Of a stretch of DNA of 64,000 bases, positions 43,456 through 56,599 are shown piece by piece. The number at the start of each line of letters is the position of its first letter. Position 1 is the first letter of the stretch. Source of the DNA: Symsagittifera roscoffensis (Eukaryota > Xenacoelomorpha > Acoela > Convolutidae); the NCBI RefSeq assembly GCF_963678635.1, contig NC_087062.1, positions 44,652,395 through 44,716,394 on the forward strand, written 5' to 3'. The notes under the pieces are model-generated. The model was not told the DNA's origin. It ran no database searches and saw nothing but the letters and a program-made list of their open reading frames with translations. Both the position numbers and the translations under genes were made by a program.

Positions 43456-44955
43456 TTTGGTTTGAATTTTTTCAAAAAGGTGGTGTAATCTTCTTTTTGA
43501 TTTATCTGTTAAGACATTTCGTATTTTACCTGAAGCCATGCGTTTGCCAAGTTATTTGAAATTATTGTGTTCCTTTTTTACAGTTTTTTTTTTCAGTCCA
43601 TTTTGTATTCGAGCTAGAATCAGGATTGGCCTTACCATTGTTGCAATGAGAGCCACTTCTGCTCTCGTGTCTCGCTTAGCGGCTGCCGCTGTTAGAATGC
43701 TGAGTGTGTCATCAAACTTGAAACCAGTCTTGTTTGTTACATAGAATAAAGAAAATGGGTTTCCAGCGGAATATATTCCGGTGGATTTCTTGTAGCTTAG
43801 GGGCATGCACTCCAGGAATTAGCATGAGCAGAAGCTGTCAAATTCCTTTTCATTTGCGTAAGATTTATTCAAGGACTGGTTTTTCATCAGGGGCTGTTGT
43901 GTTTTATATTGGTAGATTAAAACTGAAGCATGCTTTGCATGTGAATCGCTTGTCAGGGTTTTTGCAGGAGGGTATATTTTTTCATCTAATACGCACGAGC
44001 GTTCTGATAGAAGGTTAGAACATTATGAGAAATTCGTTTGATGCCACAAAATGAAACCACATCATAAAATGGTTTTATATTAAGCCGATAAATATGAAAT
44101 TACCATAGCACGAAAAGTGAATGGCCTTTCAGTTTTAAACTTGATTGGATAGGCGCAGATATGGTGAAACAAAGGTTAGGACAGGAAATTACTGAAACAA
44201 TAAACTTTATTCTGCAGAATTTAACTGCGTTAAAATCCTGTTTAAAGGATCGATAGTCGACGAAATGACTTTGGGAGTTGTTATGGTGACAGTGTTCAAC
44301 TCAAAAGTTATCAGATCATTTAAGCATTTGTTTGCAGTCATAAATAAATGAGTGCACTCGACAATCATGATCGTTGAAAGCGACGATCAAAATTATAGCT
44401 AAAACTTTAAGTGGATTCTGGCTCTAAGATTGATTAAGTACTGAACGGTTGCGCCTCTATTTGAGCGAACTAGTGAATGGGATGTTCAGGAACCTTCCAG
44501 AGAGTTAATTTGTGAATTCGAGGCTTGCTTTTTCTCAAAATCAAAACAATTGCCATACTTGGTCAAAATACAATAAAATGACTAGAATACTATACTAGAA
44601 TTGGACGATTAAGTCCAGAAATGGTCGATTAAGAGAGAAAGTTTGAGATCGTAAAAGAAGACTCTAGACGTGTTCTCCTCCATTGAGTAAAACTGGAAGG
44701 TTCCTTGACAATCTTCATGATCAATCCGAACTCTCCTGAGCCTGGAAATTTATTATAATATTAATATCTCTTTTAACTACTGTAAAGCCCTGAATGCTTG
44801 AATTTGCTTCTAAACCAAAAAACACTTTCAAAATTTTCAAAAACACTAAACCAAAAAACACTTTCTTGCGACGAAAAGGTAAAATCGATATGTAGAAATC
44901 GAGTAAAATTTATAGTTAATTGTCACTGAAATTACCATTAATGATTTCAAGCCCT
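43456..44955. other. No gene recognised
   Basis: AT-rich. A minus-strand frame at 43552-43806 (FDDTLSILTAAAAKRDTRAEVALIATMVRP) ends close to the gypsy insertion site and could be part of the sequence the element interrupted, but I do not recognise it. A short direct duplication (AAACCAAAAAACACTTTC) lies at 44813-44867. Confidence 0.5.
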
Positions 44956-44959
44956 GTTT

Positions 44960-45130
44960 GTAGTCGTAAGCATGTTGTCTGTGGATCCGAGACCGAGGTA
45001 TGTGGTTATTATCTGCAGATAAGTGCAAGCTAAGTAGGATTCGTTTGACTGCTAGCCTATAAGTCGTAACAAATTCTTTTACAGTTAAGCAGACCATACA
45101 TCAGCTGGCTAGGTCGAGACGATTAAAAAC
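44960..45130 (+). repeat. Dispersed repeat, copy 2 (matches 8.44-8.62 kb)
   Basis: It has the same order of words as copy 1: GTGGATCCGAGACCGAGGTATGTGG (first 20 bases checked), GATTCGTTTGACTG and AGGTCGAGACGATTAAAAAC. The segment at 46270-46420 resembles the continuation of copy 1 (GACGTCGGCCAGTTGTCA, AATGTTACACCAG). Confidence 0.5.
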
Positions 45131-48100
45131 TTCAGAAATTTAGAATCAGACTTTTGAGTCTGAAAAAACTTAGTCCCGTCATTAATTTGGTTTTCTTCAA
45201 AAATATCCATGTGAAAATCAGAGTTTTACTATAACTGATAGCTTTTACAGGTCAACATTGACTTGTTTACTTTTAACATGATAGCTTAGAAACGAGTTTG
45301 ACGTTTCTGATGTAATTTAGTGTAAAGTATTGGGAAATCCTGACGATGCACCTAAATGAACTTAGCAAAAGTTTGAAAAAATCTGTTCAGCAAAAACTTT
45401 TCCTTATTAACAGTAATTGCCCTAAGCGGTTTCATTTGACAGTTTTTTTCCGTTGGAAAAATTTTACTGTGCGGAGCTCAAAAGTAAAAAAGACTCTGTT
45501 ATCATTTTTCGTTAGAAAGTAAGATTCAAAAATTGCTAAAATGCCAAGTTTGAAGTAACTAAAGAGCAATATAATGCGTTCTTATAACACTTATCAGTCA
45601 TTACGAAAACATATCAAATGGTAATCTTTAGGAGGTAAATTGAATGATTGAAACACTTAAACCGCTTTTTTCTCCCTAAGTTGTCATTTTTGCCTGATGT
45701 GAAATCCAATAGAGCTTAATCCTGTCTTGTTGTGGTTATAATTCTACCAATGTTTACGAAAAGTGTGAGGCAAACCCCACCAAATAACGCGGTTGACCAA
45801 ACGAGAAAATATCTCAAAAATAATGAGTTGCTTGCTTTATTTTTCAACAAAATTGGAATGTTCGTTGAATCTGCTCAGTTTTGAAAAAGTGTGCAAATCT
45901 GCCAAAAAGCACAGCCCAACGTTCCCAACATACACGGATAAAACGCTAGATGCTTTAACGTGGAAAATGAACGAGCAAGAGGGCCAGAAATGAAATGCTC
46001 CAGATTTTTCAACTTGCTATTCGAGAATTGAAAAAGCTGCCATATTTGGATAAGATAAATTGACATGAACAGAACAGCCAAGTACATGACGAGAAGCGCT
46101 CGATTATGAAAGAAAATTTGTGGCTAAAAAAGTGAAACCCTCACAAAACGAGTTTTTTGAACAGATTTAGTAGCACCCTCCCAACCCCGGTAATTCGGTT
46201 GGTAACAAATTATCCTCGGTAATTGTGGGAAAATTTGTTTGGCTATTAAATTGAAAGATATAACACTTTTCTGCCCTTTAACAGGCAAAAAGTCAACTCG
46301 CAAAGTCGAGTTGATGGAAAAGTATGTAAAATTAGTTTATCTGACGTCGGCCAGTTGTCATAAGAGTAATTTATTTATCTTTTGTCTGTGTTTTTGGCAA
46401 ATGTTACACCAGATGCAGCCACTTATGAGGATAAAACTAAGCTGGAAAAGAAAGATAACAAGGAATCACTTGTCAAGAATTAAAGAAACGAACTGATCAC
46501 TTGTTATCTAAGATAAGTTGAACAGGTGGGCAATTTTACGGTTGCGCGGTTTAGCTAAAGGATCTTTTTCTGAGACAAGCCTGCGGCGAGTTTTGTCACT
46601 TACGGCAGCTCGTATGAGAATCTTGCTGAAAATTATTGAACGAGTTTCGACAAAATCGATGGAACCAATGTCGGAACTAACACTAGAGTTGCTAAAGGAA
46701 CAATTGGAAACTACTAATAGTTTGGATACCGTTTTAATATCTCTGGTTGTGAAATATTCATACAAAAATGATCCCCTGAAGGAGGTAATTGAATTTTTCT
46801 TTTAGAAGCTATAGCTCCTGGACTCTCCTACCAAATTTAAAAGATCAGCAAGGAAATAACTTTTGTTTTGTCGAATAGCAAGATATGTCTCGATTGCATT
46901 GAATCATGGTGTGGTCAAACTAGTGGTCAAGCAACGGGTATTCACATAGCGGAATTTCTTGCAAATTGATGGCTGAAGGAGTATTAGCTTGCTTTGAATC
47001 AAAAAACATCGGCCGGGCGGAAGTACATCCATTGGATGACATGAACCATTTGTGCATATATTGATGCAGGAACAAAACCAATGGATCAAAAGAGATTGAA
47101 TGCGAGACATGCTGAAACTGATATCATCATTCTTTCGGAAAACTATCCTCATAAAGTATACGCATCCCTAACCGCCTGTCTGGTATTGTTATTGCAAGAG
47201 CTTTAAGCCATCAATTCTTTTTCTTCGAAATTTGAAAGTTGAGATTTTTTCAAAAAACAAGTCGAATTTTTTTATTTAGTTGCGTTCAACTGACTCTTCT
47301 AACTGCCTGTTGGCTATCTTTTGAGTTTTGTGGCTAAAAAAAACGTGATTGTCCTTAAGTTTTGAAAGCGGATTCAAGTTTTCCAGTTTTCCAGCGGAAT
47401 AAAAAACCCACATTGTTAGATTTCCTAAAATTGGGTTGATTTTATTTTAAAATGAAGCCTTAACTTGTTCTTGAAATTCAAAAGCTTTCAAATCATATTT
47501 TTTCTCCCTTGAAATTCAAAAATAGAAGTTTTGTTTTTACAAAAACTCAAACATACATTTTTTCCTTGAGTGTCTGTTGGCAATGTTTTGTTGTACTGTT
47601 GTGTTTCAATCGATTCGATTTTGTTTACTTAAGTGTCAATGAACACAGTGAAGACATTTATATAGGTCGCGTTGATAATCAGGGCGCACACTTGAATTGT
47701 TTTTTTTTTGCGGTATGACTTTTGGTTCCTTTATAATTGTATTGCAAGATGAGAGGGTAACCTGCATTTGGTATCGAAAACCAATAGACACTGGGACTAT
47801 CACGAATTGTTGAAGCTGCGCCTAAACTCGCCTAGTATAATTATTGATGCTGCGCCTAGTACAAGCTTATCGTTATCCGAGGTTTTCTACTCCGAGTTAT
47901 TAGTAGTACATCTAATTGGGTGCAATTTGATAAAAAATTGGAAACTAGTAAAACGTAATGACTGACAAACTGGAAATTGATCCAACAAATGGTAGCAATA
48001 CGCCATGTGCTAAAGGCAAGCCCCTAGACAGTGAGAAAAGTTCTTCAACTCATCCAAAAAACGCTGGAAAGCCCCAATGATGACGGTTCAATAGAAAGAA

Positions 48101-49690
48101 AACCCAAGCCAAAGTTTTGAAAACGAGGTACGCAGATTTTAACCAAATTTCAAGTAATCTTTACGACAAAGTAACCGAAGTCCTGTTTACCAAAGCCGAA
48201 TTTCGCAGTTTCTAGTTCCATTCAAAAAAGGGTTTCAAACTTTCATTCAGTGGTTGTACTTACACTTATGTTTGACAAACTGTTCAGCTTTTGAATACTT
48301 GAAGTGAAGAACATGAAACAGCAGACTGACCGGTTGGCCTCCACCTTCATCAATGCAAAATTGGCAAATAAAGCGCGGATGTTACTTTATAACTGATAAA
48401 AAGGTCGAACAACCAAATCAAATATTAACCAAATATGCTGGAGGCAAAACATATAAGGGAAAAAAAGCAAGTTGAAAAACGTACATGTCAAAATCAAAAT
48501 GAGATCTCGAAAACATCCAGACAAATCGATTAAATTTTTAAATTTTTTGCAGAAGTTAAAGGTGCTTTTTATCTAATTGATTAATATTAGGGGACAACTG
48601 TGACTGGCTAGTTTTTCAACATCATAATTTTGAATCGATTTCATTTTTAAATTTTGAATCATAATTTTGAATCGAAACATTTTTAAATTGACATTTTTGA
48701 TGCCATTTTGACAGTGTAAGAAAACGGGTGAATTTCGCTTCTTGTCAATCCCAAAAAAACTTGGTTTTTTTAAAAACTGAATTTCTTTTTTTGAAACAGG
48801 AAGTCTATACAACTGTACTTGAGTTCTGAATTTGTTGATTTTGTAATTAAACCGTCCACCACAATAACAGGTGTTTTTACTTGTCATGTTTTGTTTTTCA
48901 CTGAACTGAGTATGCTTGATAAAAATTTTATTACTTGGGTAAAATGATGCTATGGAAACTGATGAAAATTGAAAAAATTATTTTATTCTTCCCCCTGACT
49001 GACCTCAAAAGACCGAAAGTGCTATTCATCCAATTCAATAAACAAACTTTATGAAAAAAAAATTTATGCAATTTTCATGCATTTAGCTAAAATGAAGTCA
49101 TCGAACTTTCACAGATTTTTCTCTTCTTTTGGCATAAAATTCGGTGTATCGTTATTTAAAAAAAAGAAAATTTTTGTCATCAAAAAATGCAAATCATATA
49201 ATTTCCATTTTTGAAAATATATGACTCTTCTTTTTTTGATGGCGACTGCAATATTTTTTAAAATAATATCAAAAATGCCCCAACAACCTTTTCTGTTTTT
49301 TTCTATCGCAAAACAAATTTTGTACTCGAACAAACCCTTCTAAAGAAATTTTTTGCATTTGAATATTAGTTTTTTTGTGTGCGTAGTTCTGAATACACAA
49401 ATGTTGATTTTTTTCATTGATCAGGATCACTTCGTTCAAAAACTCTCAAAACGCCTACTTTTTGAGCATGACATCTGTTTGTATGTTTTGATCGAAAAAT
49501 TCAAATTACAATGTAAAATTTAAAAATTCAAATTAAAAAAAAATTACCATTGAAAAAGTTTGCCAAACTAAAAATTTGATACTTTCCTTATATTAATTGT
49601 TTAAAACCTTATTAAAAAATTTTCAGGCATTAGTGGTAAGTGGGAGACGATCAAACCCTTTAACAATTAGAAAAAATCGAATTATTTGGT
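45131..49690. other. No gene recognised
   Basis: AT-rich with short frames only. A plus-strand frame at 46518-46805 begins at TTG and contains LRRVLSLTAARMRILLKIIER and LELLKEQLETTNSLDTVL. It looks helical but matches nothing I know, and it may be chance or an old element fragment. Confidence 0.5.
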
Positions 49691-50800
49691 TTATGGAAAA
49701 ATGCTAGTCATGCAAATTCCATATATGAAAAAATGCTTATCTTAGAGTTTCCCTAACATTTTCTGTGTCTCTGGAATTGTACAAATTTGTATGATAAGCA
49801 TTTTTTCATATATGAAAATTGTATGGCAAGCATTTTTGGTTAACCCGGGTAACCCAAAACTAATCTGCATGCTGAGCTATGATTTAGATAGTTCCTCGCT
49901 TAGTTCGTCCGATCGCAGTTTCAAAATAAGACTTTCCAAAATGTTGCCATATTGCAGACTTAACAGAGTGTAGCTCACTTGTAGACATTGTTTTGCAAGT
50001 TAGTTTTTTGTTGGTTGCTAAACGAAGGTTTAGTTTTTTCGTTGCGAAAGAAATCATCTAATTTAAAATGATAGACTTTTATTTCAATTATTGTCGGAGG
50101 GGAACATTGATGAAGGCAACCAGGTGTTAGTGAGCCTTATTTTTCTATAATGAACTGATTTGGCGAAAAACTTGTACACAATTAAATAAATTACGAGGCC
50201 AGACTGTGCACTGCAGAAAATCCTGTGCACTACAGAGTTTTGTGTCTATATGTTCCTGGAGTCCAGAAACAAGTCCATTTATGAAAAATTACTAGTTATA
50301 GACCTTTCATATAATTTTCTGCACTTAAGTAATTGCATGAAAGTGCATGATTAACGGTTTTGGTCAGCTGCTAAAGTAACGCTGCTAATAGAAACGCTGC
50401 TAAAGTAACTGGAATTCTATCATGATTTTCGTTCTTAATTAAACCGGGTTGACCTCCACAAACCAAAAATGCTTGTCTTACAAATCCATACACCGAAAAT
50501 GCTTATCATACAATTCCATACATCAAATGTATGGAAAAATGTTAATCATACAATTTTCATACAATTTCAAAAAATCATTGAAAAAAGATTCGAACTAGTT
50601 TATGCGGCTATTTGAACCAATTAAAACAGTCTGGTTATGAAAAAAATTTCATTTGTTTCGGAAAAAAATGGTTATCATACAATTTCCATATTTTAAGCTG
50701 TACACAATTAAATACATTGCAAGGCCAAACGATGCACTGCAGAAAATAGGCGCAGACTTTTGTGTCTCTATGTGCCTGAAATTCAGAAACAAGTCTTTAA
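49690..50800. repeat. Cluster of AATGCTTATCATACAATTCC-type repeats
   Basis: AAAATGCTTATCATACAA-like words occur in both orientations near 49690-49840 and 50460-50560, with ACCCGGGTTAACC-like sequence at the inner ends (49838, 50443). A separate direct repeat (TGTACACAATTAAATA ... GCACTGCAGAAAAT ... GAAACAAGTC) lies at 50173-50275 and 50700-50795. Confidence 0.6.
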
Positions 50801-51229
50801 GCACGCTAAAATTTTGTTGCAATTATCAAAGAAAACGAAAGAAAAAAAAGAATATCAACAAGAGTCTCCCGCGAAATTGCTTACATTTCACAAAATAAAA
50901 AGTTTGGCCTCGTATTGGCTGGATTTGTTGAATATAAGCTATAATAGAGTGTTTGTATCAAAATATTTGTCGGTTTTTGTTATTTTAAAAGAGTTTTCAG
51001 AAGTTTTTGTTTTTGTTTTAAACTCAGAATTATCATTGCGTATCGATGCGTATCAATTTGCTTTTGTTCATTTCTGTAGAAAAATTCATATGTTTTTAAA
51101 AAGCTCAATTAAGAGTTCGTGTAGATTTAGTTGCGACACCATTTAGAGCCGAAAGTGGAATGTCAAACAAAATTTGTTGCATTGAATTAAAAAAAAAACA
51201 GAATTAGCTGCCGTAGAAAAAACCAAGAC

Positions 51230-51785
51230 GAGTAGTTGTTGTTTCGACTTTCGATCCGAAGATAACGGAATATTTGTGATCGGGGTGGGTTTTTTTTTCT
51301 TCAGACAAGTTTCGACTTTTTAACTAGCCATTTTTGACGGCATTTTTAAATATCATTCAAAAGCTATTGTTGTCTTGAGCTTAAATTTGAAAATATATTT
51401 CACCTGTGATCATTTTTCGTAAAGTTACGGGGGTTTAAAGATTGGCATTTTGGCCAATTTGGGACAATTAACGCGCGATATATTTCGCGCTTTTAACGCG
51501 TAAGCGGAGATTTAATCCGCCTTAGAAATAGTTCCAAATTGGTTGAAAGAAGCTTATTTGCCATAACTGAATTGCTACAATGCGCGAAGTGTATTCTTTT
51601 GTATTTTATATGGCGCGTGGGGAGATGATTTCATAAAAAAGATTTCAATTTTAAGAAAAAAAAATTTTTTTTTTCAGTTTATTCTATTACATTTAAATTT
51701 TTTACGTTTTAACTGCTCCATAAACCTTAAAAGGCAGTCGGAACATTCAGGGCTTTGCCCTGATACGAGCAGTCTTGTATTCGTT
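51230..51785 (+). repeat. Dispersed repeat with hairpin end, related to the 1.77 kb array
   Basis: 51230-51420 matches 61340-61522 and 63115-63297. 51410-51780 matches parts of 56600-57360 in both orientations. It ends in AAAGGCAGTCGGAACATTCA ... GGGCTTTGCCC ... GAGCAGTCTTGTATT, a hairpin-like terminus that recurs at 56020, 56390 and 57310. Confidence 0.6.
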
Positions 51786-52486
51786 TTCAAGCTAAGAGCA
51801 AACACAGCAGTTTCTAACCCAACGCCATGGCAGCAGCAATTTATTCAATAAACTACATATCCAACCAACATTACTAGAAAAAATTAATTTTCTGTAACTG
51901 CTGTTGAAACGGAATGATTTCCATTTATTTGTTGGAAGGGAACTAAAATTGTGCACGGATTTCACTGCGCATATCATTCAGGATCGAGTTCAAAACGGGC
52001 CGGTGGTTTCTCAGCATTGAATTAAAAATGTGTTGTATATTTCAGTGTATTCAAAAACTTGGGTAAGCAGTCATTTTTTTTAAAGACAAACAGCATATTT
52101 GGGAGCATGATAGAGATTATCTAAAGGATAGCGCAAAATAAAAAATTTCCATTATCAAAAGACCAAGTATTTAAAAAAGAGGTGTTTGAGAGGTTACATC
52201 AGATATGTTTTAGGAAAAGGTTAGCACTGATTAAGGTCCATTTCCATGAGATAAGTTTGTAATTTTGTAATTAGGTGATGTTTTTAATAGCGTCAATTGC
52301 GTTCTTCCTAAAGACCAGAAAGAGAACACTAAAATAGTTCGGCTTCTTTTTTGGTGAATGTTTTTAATAATAACAAAAATACCTAAGTAAGCAAAAGCAA
52401 CCATTTGCTGTGAAAGAACTCAGCTTGTCTGGTCGACAGAACTCATGACAACATGATCTTCTAAAATAATCCAACTTTAGAGGCTG
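51786..52486. other. No gene recognised
   Basis: AT-rich, only short frames, no repeat noticed. Confidence 0.6.
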
Positions 52487-52884
52487 TTGCAACCGGGGGC
52501 TACTCTCATGGGCAAAGGACCGAATGGTCAAGGACTCATGGGCGAAAGACCGAAAACAAAAACAGTTCAAAGCCAATTATTGAAACGAATCAAATGCCAT
52601 TCAATTAAAAGGAATTAAGTGAAGCAGTATTTCGCTTCTCTTATAACGAAACTCTTGAAACATATAATTTAATCCGACTCACAGGCGGTCAGTGACAATT
52701 TGAAAGTTTTGCAAAATTCCGCTGTTTTTATTTTGGGCCATTAATAATAAAAGGTCCCAGGAAATGTTTAATTTCTTTGAAACTTTCACGCTTTCTTCCA
52801 GTTTTTGGAATAGTGAAAACTGATTGGCTAATTTTTGTTTTCACCCATTCGGTCGTTCGCCTATGAGGAGTTCCATCCTTGCAA
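52487..52884. mobile_element. MITE-like foldback element
   Basis: TTGCAACCGGGGGCTACTCT ... CATGGGCAAAGGACCGAATGG at the left is matched by the reverse complement of CCCATTCGGTCGTTCGCCTA ... TGAGGAGTTCCATCCTTGCAA at the right, with mismatches. No transposase is present and no clear target duplication was found. Confidence 0.45.
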
Positions 52885-53627
52885 CCCAAAAAGGTTGTAT
52901 TTCCTTTGCAATTTTAAGATTTGCATGATTTTTGAACTAAATGCCCAACAGTCCTATGAATGGATTTAAGAAATTGCTATAATCTATTTGATTTTTGTGA
53001 CTTTGATTTTTGGATAATCAATTAAAACGTGTTTCTATTAAATATACTTTTTTAACTTCTAATACTCTTGGACAAAATTTCAGATCGAGACCTCTTCTTT
53101 TGCTTTTTGAATTCATGCAACAACAGCACGCGTTGTGGGCAATAGCGTTGAATTGCGTAGTAGATAAGCAACTGCTCTATTTTGCATTGAGAAAATTGGT
53201 GAATTAATTGAGAATCGCAGCGTCAATATCTGGACAAATAACCGAGATGCAATGCAAGCTGCTGTTTATGTGATATGAACTACATTTTAAAAAGATTGCA
53301 CAAAACGCACTCAATTGAAAGAAGTTGTTGAAAATTTGTTTTGGTTGATTGCTCTAGGAAAGATATTGCACTAGTGTTTCAATCATTGCACTATTGTTTC
53401 AAACATTGCACTAGTTTTTCAAATATTAAACAACTATTTCAAAGTTTACGTTAGATTTCTAAATATTGCATAAAAACTGAACATGTTTGTTGTATGCACG
53501 AATAAACTTTTCTATTCTTTTATATGCAATAAGTTAAAAGTTGTCGCATCGAAGATTTTTTGTTAGCAGTTTTTTTGTGCGAACCGAAATTCATTTATTG
53601 ACCATCATACAAATGATAGAGTCCAAA
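52885..53627. other. No gene recognised
   Basis: AT-rich. Three near-identical copies of TTTCAAACATTGCACTAGT-type sequence lie at about 53370-53420. Confidence 0.6.
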
Positions 53628-53629
53628 TA

Positions 53630-54179
53630 CACTAGTGGACAAAAGAAATACAATTTTAGATATCAATTTCTGAAAAGCCTCGTTTCAAGTAGCGTTTTGG
53701 ACAAATTTTACTTCGAAATTTAAAAAAGATTTCACTTCGACTGACAACAAATGATCTGATTACACTCTATTTCTGAATACACTCTCATCTGAATATCCTC
53801 TCATTTTTGAATTTGAAGCACTTTCCATTTTTTTTGGGTCTGAAAATGCTAGTTTTTACTATTTGTACGGTTTTCTGCAAGAGTGAAAAAATTTTCGAAT
53901 TATTGGAGTAGGTAAAATTTTTGTGAAGAGTGGAAACTTCAGACCAGATAATTGCATTGTTCAAGGTGAAAATTTTCCTTTATTTTTCTTTAACAGCTTC
54001 ACACCGCTAGAAATAATAAGAACAAACGCAATTACAATAAAATGAAAGTTGAAGAGAGGGTAGTTCAGATCATTTATAGTCGTTCGATGTAAGACATTGG
54101 CGAAGTTTCTTGAAAAAATGTTAATCAAAATAGGCCTTAACTAGACTAAAACTTTTGCGTTTAAGTTTGTCCACTAGTG
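53630..54179. mobile_element. Tc1/mariner-like MITE 1
   Basis: It starts CACTAGTGGACAAA at 53630 and ends TTTGTCCACTAGTG at 54179, flanked by TA on both sides. The interior is a long imperfect palindrome. No transposase. Confidence 0.75.
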
Positions 54180-54309
54180 TAATTCAAAAAGTTCTTTTTA
54201 CACGTTTCAGTTATGAGTTGATTAGCATGAGCTACGGTAAAAAGATTTCTTCAAAACTTTCAGTCAGAACAAATGTGGACAATTTCAAGTTGGGTTCCTG
54301 CATATCTTT

Positions 54310-54900
54310 TGTTCTTGTGAGTTATACAAATTTATATTGTAAAATATACATAAATATAAACGTAAACTCAGGATTTTTTTCCAAAAAGCCTAATTTTACA
54401 GACAGTTTTTAACAATATTTCGCTAAAATTTTGCCAAAATTCTTACTTTAACCGACTGCAAATGATCCTAACTGTCGTCTCTGAACTTTTTTACTTTTTT
54501 GATTTGAAGCTAATCAACTATTTCCGGTTCTGAAAATGCTAGTTTTAACCATTTAATTTCAGTTTTTCCTACAGTGTGAAAACTTGGAAACAAAGAGTTG
54601 AAAAAAGTTGTCACAATGAACAAGGCAAATATCTTGCTTAAAATGTTTCACATCGCATATTTTTTTACTCGCCTATTCAAAACAGTTTGCACATATTTTA
54701 AAAAATTATTACAAATGGTAAAAACTGGCATGCTTAGACCCGGAAAAACTTGGTTGGTACTTGAAATCAAAAAATTTAAAGTTTCAGAGAGGATAGTTCA
54801 GATCATTTTCAGTCGGTTGATGTTAAGATTTTAGACCCCTATCTTTTCAACTCTTTCCAAATAATTTTTATGAGAACTTATCAACTTTTTATACAAAAAT
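54310..54900. mobile_element. Related foldback copy lacking clear TIR ends
   Basis: It shares GACTGCAAATGATCCTAACT, TCTGAAAATGCTAGTTTT and its reverse (GGTAAAAACTGGCATGC, GGATAGTTCAGATCATTT) with the neighbouring MITEs, arranged as an inverted repeat. The terminal CACTAGTGG is missing. Confidence 0.5.
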
Positions 54901-55109
54901 CATCATATTAACAGACAAAAATTAACTCTAACGCCAACCCCAAGTGTTAGCCTGGTTTTGCCTCGTTTGGTTAACGCCTCCTTCCATGAGTCAACGCAAC
55001 TCAGCTAATTTTTCTTTTCCCCACCTCACTTATGCATCATTTTTCTGGTGTAACGAGGTATTTCACAAGGTTGCCTTCCATGGCCTAAAAAGTCAAAGTG
55101 CCATTATTA

Positions 55110-55706
55110 CACTAGTGGACAAAATTAAGCGCAAACTCAGGTTTTTATTCTATAACATGTCTGTTTTCACAGTACAATTTGGATTACATTCTCTTTGAAA
55201 TTCAGTAAAGTTCTTACATTTTCCGAAAGCAAATGATCAGAGCTACTATCTGTGAAAGTATCAATATTTGGTTTCAATGACTTACCAATGCAATCCCGGT
55301 CTGAAAATGCAACACTTACTCATCTGCACTAAGTTTTGCATCCTTTGAACTTTTTCTTGAATAAGCGGAGTAAAAAAATTATTCATCCGACGTGAAACAT
55401 TCTCAGCGAGAAAATGGAAACAATCATTGTGAAAACGTTGCTAAACTCAAACGTTTGTTGCGTATTCACTCGAAGCAAAAAAACTTGTGCAGATGAGGAA
55501 AATTGGCATTTTCGGACCCGGATTATATTGGTAAGTCTTTGAAATCAAATTTTGATATTTTCACAGATGATAGTTCTGATCATTTGCTCTCGGTAAATGA
55601 AAAAATTTTACTGAATTTTGAAGGAAACGTTGTCCAAAATGTACATTGAAAACAGGCATTTTATAGAGTAAAACCTACAATTTGCGCTTAATTTTGACCA
55701 CTAGTC
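55110..55706. mobile_element. Tc1/mariner-like MITE 2
   Basis: CACTAGTGGACAAAATTAAG at 55110 is matched by CTTAATTTTGACCACTAGT ending at 55706, with TA on both sides. The interior is a foldback of the same family as MITE 1. 597 bp. Confidence 0.75.
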
Positions 55707-55972
55707 TAGTAACAACCGGATAAAGCGAATTCAATACTCTAATTTTCAATTTGCAGGTGGGGAAAAAGAAAATAGCCCTCGTCTTTTCGTTAGCACTTTA
55801 TTTTTGTCACTAATTATGAGTTTCACCCTGCCCTCTTTTCTTCTGGTTTTCTGGAATATACACACTTTCCTTTCTGAACTTTTTTGGTGGGAGTGATATA
55901 TGGGCAATCAGCTTTGGTATTGTTAATTAATTTTGTTTTACAACTCTGTTGACTTGCATATGTCTTCTTTGT

Positions 55973-56170
55973 CCCGACTGCTTTTGGAGCTCAATGGTTT
56001 GAAAAAAACAAGACTGCTCATAAATCAGGGCAGAAGAAAGAATGTTCGACTGCACGTAAGGCCAATTGAAAAAGGTTTTATATTGAATAATTGACGAAAA
56101 AAAATGAGAAAAAAAAGACGAGAAAAATTGAGAATTTGTTTTTCATTTTTCTTCATTTTATCCCCCCACA
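55973..56170 (+). repeat. 198-bp direct repeat, copy 1
   Basis: From CCCGACTGCTTTTGGAGCTC to TTTATCCCCCCACA, this is almost identical to 56351-56547. It contains the ACTGCTCATAAATCAGGGC hairpin-like motif of the 51.7 kb repeat. Confidence 0.85.
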
Positions 56171-56350
56171 TATGTCTTCTTTCGATCTATGGCCTCTCGT
56201 TGTTTGCATTTCTCGTGATTTTTTTACGAATTTTTTGATGTTTTTCCACAATTAAAAATTGGTGAATACAGAGCTGTTTGCTTACAAAGTACCCGAAGAA
56301 GGATAAAAAAACCAACAAGGCTTCTCGTTTCAGGGCCAAGCTCTGCATGT

Positions 56351-56547
56351 CCCGACTGCTTTTAGAGCTCAATGGTTTGAAAAAACAAGACTGCTCATAA
56401 ATCAGGGCAGAAGATAGAATGTTCGACTGCACGTAAGGCCAATTGAAAAAGGTTTTATATTGAATAATTGACGAAAAAAAATGAGAAAAAAAAGACGAGA
56501 AAAATTGAGAATTTGTTTTTCATTTTTCTTCATTTTATCCCCCCACA
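56351..56547 (+). repeat. 198-bp direct repeat, copy 2
   Basis: Second copy, with a handful of changes, 180 bases after the first. Confidence 0.85.
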
Positions 56548-56599
56548 AGATATGTAGCGTCTCGTATTGTGATAATAGCATTAAATTACTGGCCTCAAT

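Noticed and set aside
45793-45993. 66-codon frame with two Cys-containing segments as a possible small protein
   Set aside because: No family resemblance, AT-rich context, and no supporting signal.
46518-46805. 95-codon frame as a host gene exon
   Set aside because: It begins at TTG, has no recognised domain and no clear splice context, and an overlapping minus-strand frame is equally long.
53010-53260. Frame with NIWTNNRDAMQAAVYV resembling an RNase H strand
   Set aside because: Only a few residues fit and the surrounding sequence shows no other RT/RNase H block.
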